From NCBI GenBank assembly GCA_013375385.1, contig JABXJY010000050.1, positions 1 to 12,734 of the forward strand: DNA of 12,734 nucleotides, written 5' to 3'. How positions within the stretch are numbered: position 1 is the stretch's first letter; every line of letters starts with the position of its first letter. The stretch is from Desulfobacterales bacterium. Lineage in GTDB: Bacteria > Desulfobacterota > DSM-4660 > Desulfatiglandales > B25-G16. This document shows positions 7,832 to 12,734 of this stretch, piece by piece. Under the pieces are notes generated by a model. The model searched no databases. It saw only the letters and a program-made list of their open reading frames with translations, and was not told the DNA's origin. The position numbers were made by a program, and so were the translations under genes.

Positions 7832-8491
7832 ATGATAGCGATTGAGGCATCTATTTTGTCAGCGGATTTCGCGCGATTGGGTGAACAGGCACGCGAGGCT
7901 GAAATGGCTGGGGTCGAGGGAATCCAGGTGGATGTCATGGACGGAAGGTTTGTGCCGAACATCACCTTTGGGCAGGGCATTGTGAGAGCACTACGCGGCG
8001 TGGTGAGTGTGACACTCGATGTCCATCTCATGATCGTGGAACCGGAGCGATACATAGAGGAGTTCATTGAGGCTGGCGCGGATAGGCTTTTCGTGCACTA
8101 CGAGGCCTGTACGCAGCTGCACCGCGCGTTACAGACTATTCGGGAGCTGGGAAGCGAAGCGGGAGTGGCGATCAATCCAGGCACCCCGCTGAGCGTGCTG
8201 GAAGAAACGCTGGATATGACAGATCTAATCCAGGTGATGACGGTCAATCCGGGGTTCGGTGGGCAGCAATTTATACATAGTCAACTCGACAAGATACGTT
8301 GCCTGCAGGGGATGTTGGATGAGCGCGGTTACAGTATCCCTATCGCCGTAGACGGAGGGATAGACACGACCACAGCGCCACTAGTTGTAAATGCCGGTGC
8401 CACAGTACTAGTAGCTGGCTCGAGCATCTACAATGATAGGGCCTCAGTCGGTCAAAATGTGGCGGCCCTGCTGGCAAGCATAAAAGTATAG
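7832..8491 (+). CDS. rpe: Ribulose-phosphate 3-epimerase
   Basis: Rpe interconverts ribulose-5-phosphate and xylulose-5-phosphate on a metal-dependent TIM barrel. The 219 residues match the usual length. IEASILSADFARLG begins the barrel. VDVMDGRFVPNITFG carries catalytic D37, DVHLMI carries metal-ligand H65, VMTVNPGFGGQQFI is the mobile loop, and AVDGGI carries the second catalytic D174. Phosphate-binding GG and GSS motifs lie near the C-terminus (VLVAGSSIY). All catalytic and metal-binding residues are present. The start ATG follows the Shine-Dalgarno site AAGGGAG. It sits between rpiA and gnd, which produce or use the same pentulose phosphate. Confidence 0.98.
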   Translation: MIAIEASILSADFARLGEQAREAEMAGVEGIQVDVMDGRFVPNITFGQGIVRALRGVVSVTLDVHLMIVEPERYIEEFIEAGADRLFVHYEACTQLHRALQTIRELGSEAGVAINPGTPLSVLEETLDMTDLIQVMTVNPGFGGQQFIHSQLDKIRCLQGMLDERGYSIPIAVDGGIDTTTAPLVVNAGATVLVAGSSIYNDRASVGQNVAALLASIKV

Positions 8492-8516
8492 AAGGGAGAA
8501 GGAAAGGAGAGCCATT

Positions 8517-9428
8517 ATGGAACTAGCCATGGTAGGACTGGGTCGGATGGGTATGAATATGGCCATTCGGCTTTTGCGTGGAAAGCACCGTGTTGTTGCC
8601 TACGACCTGAACGAGTCTTCTATTCATGCTGCGGAAGCAGAGGGAGCAGAAGGAGCACGGAGCCTTGATGAACTCAGAAGCAAGATGGCTGCGCCGCGCA
8701 TCGCATGGGTAATGGTGCCGTCTGGAGATCCGACAGAGGAGACCATAAAAGACCTGGCTGATGTACTGGAAACAGGGGATATCATTATCGACGGTGGAAA
8801 CAGCAACTACAAAGACTCGGTCCGTAGGGCTACCATGCTCAAAGACAAAGAGCTTCACTTCGTGGATGTGGGAACCAGCGGTGGCATCTGGGGCCTGGCT
8901 GAAGGCTACAGCATGATGGTGGGGGGCGAGAAAGCCGTAGTTGAACAACTGCGGCCCATCTTTGAAACCCTAGCACCTGATGCGGACAAGGGCTGGGGCT
9001 ACGTTGGACCCAGTGGCGCTGGCCATTTCGTCAAGATGGTACACAACGGTATCGAGTACGGGCTCATGCAGGCCTATGCCGAGGGTTTTGAGATTCTCAA
9101 GGCGAGGAAAGACTTTGGTGTCGACCTGCATCAGGTTGCTGAGATATGGCGATATGGCAGTGTGGTCCGTTCCTGGCTCCTTGATCTGACCGCCGAGGCC
9201 CTGGCCGAAGATCAAGAATTGAGTGCCATAGAGGGTTGGGTCTCAGACAGCGGCGAGGGTCGCTGGACAGTTGCTGATTCAATTGATCTGGATGTTCCTG
9301 CGCCAGTTATTACCCTCTCCTTGCTCATGCGCTTGGTAAGCCGTCAGAAGGAAAGCTACGCAGCCAAAGTGCTAGCGGCCATGCGCAACAAGTTTGGTGG
9401 ACATGAAGTGAGGCCAAAACATAGATAG
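8517..9428 (+). CDS. gnd: 6-phosphogluconate dehydrogenase (decarboxylating), short form
   Basis: This enzyme oxidises and decarboxylates 6-phosphogluconate to ribulose-5-phosphate, CO2 and a reduced nicotinamide. The N-terminal Rossmann fold has GLGRMGMNMA (7-16), and the second strand ends AYDLN with D30. DGGNSNYKDS and GTSGGIWGL are substrate-binding motifs. K173 in HFVKMVHN and E180 in GIEYG have the seven-residue spacing of catalytic K183/E190 in E. coli Gnd. At 303 residues it is the short type (about 300 versus about 470 for the long type). D30, where long NADP-dependent enzymes carry an Asn-Arg pair, suggests NAD+ preference; this is inference. It has a strong Shine-Dalgarno region (AAGGAGA, 8504-8510) and is the last gene of the operon, facing a convergent gene 51 bp away. 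Confidence 0.95.
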   Translation: MELAMVGLGRMGMNMAIRLLRGKHRVVAYDLNESSIHAAEAEGAEGARSLDELRSKMAAPRIAWVMVPSGDPTEETIKDLADVLETGDIIIDGGNSNYKDSVRRATMLKDKELHFVDVGTSGGIWGLAEGYSMMVGGEKAVVEQLRPIFETLAPDADKGWGYVGPSGAGHFVKMVHNGIEYGLMQAYAEGFEILKARKDFGVDLHQVAEIWRYGSVVRSWLLDLTAEALAEDQELSAIEGWVSDSGEGRWTVADSIDLDVPAPVITLSLLMRLVSRQKESYAAKVLAAMRNKFGGHEVRPKHR

Positions 9429-9479
9429 CTGTTGGTATTGATCAAAGTGTCTTTCGGGGATCAACTGTTGCAGATTTCC

Positions 9480-10163
9480 CTATGTAGAGTGCTCAGAAGG
9501 AAGCAATTTGGTGGCGTGGAGATAGGTCATTGTCCGTGGACAGGTTGATGTGTGTTTGTTTTTTTCAAAAAACTGCTTGAGATCTTCTAGAGTGTCGATG
9601 TCTCTCCAGGTTCTTAAGAGGTGAGTTCTCAGGTGATGCCTTCTCAAGGTATCGGTTGTTTTCTTCAGTACTCTATCCGTACCCCAGTGTATGCCTCTAA
9701 ACGCCTCAGGCAAAAGGCTGTCACTACGGAACCCGATAAGGTAATATCCGCCGTCAAAAGATGGACCAATGACACAGTCAAAAGTGTTGAGAAACCGAAA
9801 TGCATTGCCAATGATCTCTTCCGGGAGATCAGGTACATCACTACCTATGACAATGACACGGCGGAACCCCCGAGAGAAGGCGTTACGGAAACAATGTTCC
9901 ATTCTTTGGCCAAGGTCATCACCTTTCTGGGGCAGGTATTGGTATTTTTCTCCGAATATCTTTTTAAGGCGATCAAGGGCATGGTGTGGATAAAAGCAGA
10001 TAAAAAAGGGGTAATTATCGTTGTCCAATCTTGAGAGCATATCATGGATAAAGTTCTTGTAGAGATCTTTTGCTATGTCAGCACCTACAGCGCTTGCCAG
10101 GCGAGTCTTGACCGCTCCACGTGTTGGATCCTTTACAAGGAAGAGAAGACACCTGTCATCCAA
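9480..10163 (-). CDS. TIGR04282/DUF2064-type glycosyltransferase (GT-A fold)
   Basis: This 227-residue protein matches the DUF2064 family, small GT-A-like nucleotidyl/glycosyl transferase proteins related to MobA/CofC-type folds. KDPTRGAVKTRLA (11-23) is the N-terminal nucleotide-binding motif. IGSDVPDLP (106-114) carries the DxP metal site, GPSFDGGYYLIG (133-144) is the family signature, and W160 and WRDIDT (186-191) follow. The last roughly 25 residues are polar and lie beyond the conserved domain. The start is TTG, supported by the strong site AAAGGGGGG just upstream and by alignment of the first residues to the family. The biochemical role of the family is poorly defined. The gene looks more AT-rich than gnd. 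It is convergent to the PPP operon and divergent from the GH63-DUF547 gene. Confidence 0.88.
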   Translation of the reverse strand: MDDRCLLFLVKDPTRGAVKTRLASAVGADIAKDLYKNFIHDMLSRLDNDNYPFFICFYPHHALDRLKKIFGEKYQYLPQKGDDLGQRMEHCFRNAFSRGFRRVIVIGSDVPDLPEEIIGNAFRFLNTFDCVIGPSFDGGYYLIGFRSDSLLPEAFRGIHWGTDRVLKKTTDTLRRHHLRTHLLRTWRDIDTLEDLKQFFEKNKHTSTCPRTMTYLHATKLLPSEHST

Positions 10164-10166
10164 TTT

Positions 10167-10177
10167 GTTACCCCCCT
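10167..10177 (-). promoter_or_regulatory. Strong ribosome binding site before TTG start
   Basis: On the minus strand the leader reads AGGGGGGTAAC, then three bases, then TTG. The G-run supports TTG 10163 as the real start. The same 11 bases stand before the ATG at 12651 on the other strand. Confidence 0.6.
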
Positions 10178-10226
10178 TTCAATGTGTGTAAAGGCAATTT
10201 CCATGAGAAGGTGAGTGCGGGAAGAA

Positions 10227-10253
10227 ATTATACCCTTACTTGACAGATGGCAA
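10227..10253 (-). promoter_or_regulatory. Candidate sigma-70-type promoter of the DUF2064 gene
   Basis: On the minus strand there is a perfect TATAAT (10227-10232), with TTGCCA (10248-10253) 15 bp upstream, one mismatch from the -35 consensus. It lies about 65 bp upstream of the TTG start. The spacer is shorter than the ideal 17 bp. No transcript evidence exists here. Confidence 0.45.
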
Positions 10254-10327
10254 AAAGCTTCTCCTTTTATGGAGGTATATAACATATTTCATTACTATTT
10301 AAATCGAGAAAATGACGTAGAAGAGTA

Positions 10328-10342
10328 CATACTATGAGTATG
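10328..10342. repeat. Perfect inverted repeat CATACT-ATG-AGTATG upstream of the GH63-DUF547 gene
   Basis: Two six-base arms are separated by three bases, centred about 40 bp before the ATG of the downstream gene. It could be an operator or a small 5'-UTR hairpin. Only the symmetry itself is visible. Confidence 0.35.
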
Positions 10343-10373
10343 GTAGAAACGAGCATTTTTTGGAGGCAAACCG

Positions 10374-12551
10374 ATGTCAAGAATCTTTGCCGATTACATA
10401 GAGAGGGCCAGAGATATACTCGATAATAACTGGACAGGCTCATCAACGAAACCGGCTCCATCGCTCTACCCTCATCAATGGAACTGGGATACGGGCTTTA
10501 TTGCCATGGGGAGATCACATTACGATACCTCCCGTGCAATTCGAGAGATTGAGGCACTCTTCGAGGCCCAATGGTCCAATGGAATGCTTCCGCAAATCGT
10601 ATTCAACCCAGAAGAACTGGGCCACTACTTCCCTGAGCCCGATTTCTGGCAGACCGAGCGTTCCCCCCACGCACCCGCCGGGAAGCTGACCTCGGGGATT
10701 ACCATGCCGCCAATTCACGCCGTTGCTGTGGAGAAGATTTACCAGAACGCCCGTCAACCCCGCAGCGTCCGACCATTCCTGGAAAGGATGTATCCAAAAC
10801 TTCTGGAGCTTCACAGCTATCTCTACAGGGAGCGGGATATTCATGGGGAAGGACTCGTCTATATACGGCACCCATGGGAGTCTGGAATTGATAACTCACC
10901 CACCTGGGATGCAGCTCTCAAAAGGATTGCCATTGAAAAGACATCACTTCCTGCTTACACCCGTAAAGATCTGGAACACGGGGTAGATCCCAAGATGCGT
11001 CCGAGCGATGATGACTACGATCGTTATGTATACCTGGTTGACCTGTTCCGTCAGTGCAACTATGACGAGTTTCGTATCAGGGAGTCATGCCCTTTCCTCA
11101 TTCAAGACCCCCTGTTTAACTCTATTCTATGTCGGGCTAATGAGGCGCTTGCTTACATTGCCAGCCTCATTGGAGAGCCTTCTGAAGTGCCCCTTTCATG
11201 GACCAAGAAGACGGCAGAGGCTATCCGTAACAAACTCTGGCATGAAGAGCACGGAATGTTCGATGCCTGTGACCTTGTGTCAGGGGAGCTGATTGAGGTG
11301 GATACTGCGGCGGGCTTTATGCCTCTCTATGCCGGCGCTACAACTCGGGAGCAGGCAAAGAGACTCTACGAGCACCTTAACTCTGCCTCATTCTGTGCTT
11401 TGCACCAGGGGAACTGCTTCACCATCCCGAATTATGATACACAGAAGGAAGGTTTTGACCGATCCAACTATTGGCGGGGACCCATATGGATAAATATCAA
11501 CTGGATGCTCGCACAGGGGCTTCGACGGTACGGCTACACCGCCAAGGCAGACTCCTTGCAGAAGGACCTCCTCCAGCTTCCAATTCGGTTCGGGTTTCAC
11601 GAGTACTTCGATTCTTTCGATGGAATAGGTTACGGCAGTAAAGATTTTGGTTGGACTGCGGGCCTTTTCATTGACCTGGTGAACGAATTCTATGAAAGCG
11701 AAAAATCTGAAGGGAGTGTTACACGAAAAATCAAGGGCTTATTTGCCGGGGAAACGATTCTGAACGATGGAGGTGAGATGCCGGAAATTGATCCCGATAA
11801 ACTAGCAGGGGAGTTGATGCAGACCATCCGTATGCTTCGGGATAAGTTTTACGACACCAATCGCGGCCTCATCGATTACGACCGCCTGAGAGATTCATCT
11901 GAATTTCAACACTACCGTATTCTTGCCAACGGCCTTAGAGAATTTAAACCATCCTGTCTCATGGGGCGTAAGGCTAAGCTGGCGTTCTGGACAAATCTTT
12001 ATAACACCATAGTCGTGGATGCAATTGTCACCCTCGGTGTGAAACAATCGGTAAGAGAGGTGCCAGAGTTTTTCCGTAAGGTGAAGTATGCGATCGGATC
12101 ACACCTCTTTTCAGCAGATGACATTGAACACGGGATCTTAAGGGGCAATGTGAGACCATGGTTCTATCCAATGCGGCCCTTCGGCCCTCGGGATCAGCGC
12201 CGAGCCTTGATTCTCACACCGGTGGATCCACGTATCCATTTTGCCCTGGTATGCGGTTCGAGGTCTTGTGCCCCGATTGGCTACTACGATGTAGAACACA
12301 TCTATGAGCAGCTTGAGGAGGCTGCAAAGAGTTTTGTTAACTCCTCTGAAGTTTTGGTTCTCCCCGAGGAGGGCAAGATGCTCATTTCAGAGATATTTCG
12401 ATGGTATGAGAAGGACTTTGGAGGTAAAGGAGGTGTGATTGACTTTATTTTTGACTATCTCGTCGGTGAAAACGCACGGCACTTTATACGAGAAAACTCC
12501 CTTAATTTGCCGATCGAGTATCTTCACTATGATTGGAACCTGAACAGGTAG
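10374..12551 (+). CDS. GH63-like glycoside hydrolase (mannosyl/glucosylglycerate hydrolase-like) fused to DUF547
   Basis: This 725-residue fusion has no visible signal peptide. Residues about 1-445 form an (alpha/alpha)6 hydrolase close to mannosylglycerate/glucosylglycerate hydrolases of GH63: LYPHQWNWDTGFIAMG, QWSNGMLPQIVFNP, HPWESGIDNSPTWD with likely general acid D173, and HEYFDSFDGIGYG with likely general base E410, then FGWTAGLFIDL. Such enzymes release hexose from glycerate glycosides or related compatible solutes. After a polar linker (about 445-475), residues about 480-720 form a DUF547 domain: LAFWTNLYN (536-544), DDIEHGILRGN with H586, and DPRIHFALVCGSRSCAPI with C627 and C632. DUF547 is of unsettled function and is usually found in exported or plant proteins. 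ATG 10374 follows GGAGG by 7 nt. Hydrolase substrate is inferred from family only; both halves look complete. Confidence 0.9.
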   Translation: MSRIFADYIERARDILDNNWTGSSTKPAPSLYPHQWNWDTGFIAMGRSHYDTSRAIREIEALFEAQWSNGMLPQIVFNPEELGHYFPEPDFWQTERSPHAPAGKLTSGITMPPIHAVAVEKIYQNARQPRSVRPFLERMYPKLLELHSYLYRERDIHGEGLVYIRHPWESGIDNSPTWDAALKRIAIEKTSLPAYTRKDLEHGVDPKMRPSDDDYDRYVYLVDLFRQCNYDEFRIRESCPFLIQDPLFNSILCRANEALAYIASLIGEPSEVPLSWTKKTAEAIRNKLWHEEHGMFDACDLVSGELIEVDTAAGFMPLYAGATTREQAKRLYEHLNSASFCALHQGNCFTIPNYDTQKEGFDRSNYWRGPIWININWMLAQGLRRYGYTAKADSLQKDLLQLPIRFGFHEYFDSFDGIGYGSKDFGWTAGLFIDLVNEFYESEKSEGSVTRKIKGLFAGETILNDGGEMPEIDPDKLAGELMQTIRMLRDKFYDTNRGLIDYDRLRDSSEFQHYRILANGLREFKPSCLMGRKAKLAFWTNLYNTIVVDAIVTLGVKQSVREVPEFFRKVKYAIGSHLFSADDIEHGILRGNVRPWFYPMRPFGPRDQRRALILTPVDPRIHFALVCGSRSCAPIGYYDVEHIYEQLEEAAKSFVNSSEVLVLPEEGKMLISEIFRWYEKDFGGKGGVIDFIFDYLVGENARHFIRENSLNLPIEYLHYDWNLNR

Positions 12552-12583
12552 AGGGAAAGACAAAAGTTTCGTTATGTTGTAAT

Positions 12584-12601
12584 GGCAGCTAATTCACTGC
12601 C
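12584..12601. repeat. Short inverted repeat after the GH63-DUF547 gene
   Basis: GGCAG and CTGCC face each other across eight bases, 32 bp after the stop codon. No T-run follows, so an intrinsic terminator is doubtful. Confidence 0.2.
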
Positions 12602-12617
12602 CGGGTAATACTTATAA

Positions 12618-12627
12618 ATGGCGCCAT
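12618..12627. repeat. Perfect palindrome ATGGCGCCAT before the last gene
   Basis: This ten-base palindrome, flanked by near-symmetric AT-rich bases, lies 23 bp before ATG 12651 and just upstream of its ribosome binding site. Its position fits an operator, but chance cannot be excluded. Confidence 0.3.
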
Positions 12628-12638
12628 AATAAAAATAG

Positions 12639-12649
12639 AGGGGGGTAAC
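12639..12649 (+). promoter_or_regulatory. Strong ribosome binding site of the last gene
   Basis: AGGGGGGTAAC stands one base before ATG 12651. It supports the start of the partial gene and is identical to the leader of the minus-strand gene ending upstream at 10163. Confidence 0.55.
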
Positions 12650-12650
12650 T

Positions 12651-12734
12651 ATGGACCAAGGGCACTACGATTTTTCTCTTTCACCAACTGCGTCGAGCAA
12701 GTTTTTGCAAACCTGCGAGGTCCTCACCGATGAT
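12651..12734 (+). CDS. Unrecognised protein, first 28 codons (3' end outside window)
   Basis: An open frame of 28 codons runs from ATG 12651 to the window edge, starting MDQGHYDFSLSPTASSKF. The Shine-Dalgarno G-run directly upstream supports a real start, 99 bp after the GH63-DUF547 stop on the same strand. The first residues are polar with no signal peptide or membrane segment. Too little is present to name a family. By position it could be co-transcribed with the hydrolase fusion. Confidence 0.5.
   Translation, partial: MDQGHYDFSLSPTASSKFLQTCEVLTDD

Larger units (their letters stand above)
10164..10373. other. Divergent intergenic region between DUF2064 and GH63-DUF547 genes
   Basis: This AT-rich 210-bp non-coding stretch must hold the signals for two divergent genes. 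It contains the minus-strand promoter candidate, a plus-strand TTGACA at 10240-10245 without a convincing -10, an inverted repeat at 10328-10342, and the GGAGG site at 10362-10366 before ATG 10374. A second GGAGG at 10271-10275 is not followed by a start codon at usable distance. Confidence 0.5.

Noticed and set aside
8523..8948. 141-codon minus-strand open frame inside gnd
   Set aside because: Antisense shadow of the Rossmann domain of gnd, with no protein family features.
9438..9464. Inverted repeat TTGATC/GATCAA, with an inner AAAG/CTTT, between gnd and the convergent gene as a bidirectional terminator
   Set aside because: The stem is AT-rich and interrupted by an unpaired CGGG, and no T-run follows on either strand. 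The position is right for a terminator but the structure is too weak to call.
9621..10034. 137-codon plus-strand open frame opposite the DUF2064 gene
   Set aside because: The minus-strand frame has clear family motifs throughout; the plus frame has none and no ribosome binding site.
10248..10264. Sigma-54 site starting TGGCA
   Set aside because: The TGGCA half is present, but the required GC of the -12 element is missing at the right distance.
10240..10270. Plus-strand promoter TTGACA with TTTTAT
   Set aside because: The -35 is perfect, but the spacer is 19 bp and the -10 lacks the critical second-position A.
10271..10275. Second GGAGG as the start signal of a small upstream ORF
   Set aside because: No ATG, GTG or TTG follows at suitable spacing.

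Overview
The window is bacterial, gene-dense and almost entirely coding. A long plus-strand run of pentose phosphate pathway (PPP) genes fills about positions 1-9428. A second block with carbohydrate-active genes lies at 9480-12734. The codon usage, Shine-Dalgarno sites, GTG/TTG starts and overlapping stop/start codons are bacterial. The transaldolase/phosphoglucose isomerase fusion, the short 6-phosphogluconate dehydrogenase and the GH63-DUF547 fusion would fit an uncultured or anaerobic Gram-negative lineage (Desulfobacterota-like or similar). I infer this only from gene content, so the taxon is not secure. I see no tRNA, rRNA, CRISPR array, transposase or attachment site.

Block 1 (plus strand): the 3' end of a transketolase gene is followed by a GH15 glucoamylase-type hydrolase, a transaldolase-phosphoglucose isomerase fusion, a TauE/SafE-type (TSUP) membrane transporter, a HAD-superfamily sugar-phosphatase/mutase-like enzyme, ribose-5-phosphate isomerase A, ribulose-phosphate 3-epimerase and decarboxylating 6-phosphogluconate dehydrogenase. 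Gaps are -4 to about 40 bp. Two junctions are GTGA overlaps, so the block reads as one operon. Together the enzymes can take 6-phosphogluconate to ribulose-5-phosphate, interconvert the pentose phosphates, rearrange them to fructose-6-phosphate and glyceraldehyde-3-phosphate, and return fructose-6-phosphate to glucose-6-phosphate. The GH15 enzyme could feed in glucose from an alpha-glucan or trehalose-like store. Glucose-6-phosphate dehydrogenase and 6-phosphogluconolactonase are not in the window.

Block 2: a minus-strand DUF2064/TIGR04282-type glycosyltransferase converges on the end of the PPP operon. Across a 210-bp divergent intergenic region lies a plus-strand gene for a 725-residue fusion of a GH63-like (mannosylglycerate/glucosylglycerate hydrolase-like) alpha-toroid and a C-terminal DUF547 domain. 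The first 28 codons of a further, unrecognised gene reach the window end.

The main points of interest are the GH63-DUF547 fusion, the TSUP transporter translationally coupled to PPP enzymes, the Asp in the cofactor-binding loop of the 6-phosphogluconate dehydrogenase (suggesting NAD+ use), and a Cys-rich insertion in the isomerase domain of the fusion. I found no clearly new multi-gene system. The PPP operon is a lineage-specific packaging of known enzymes plus two genes of open function.
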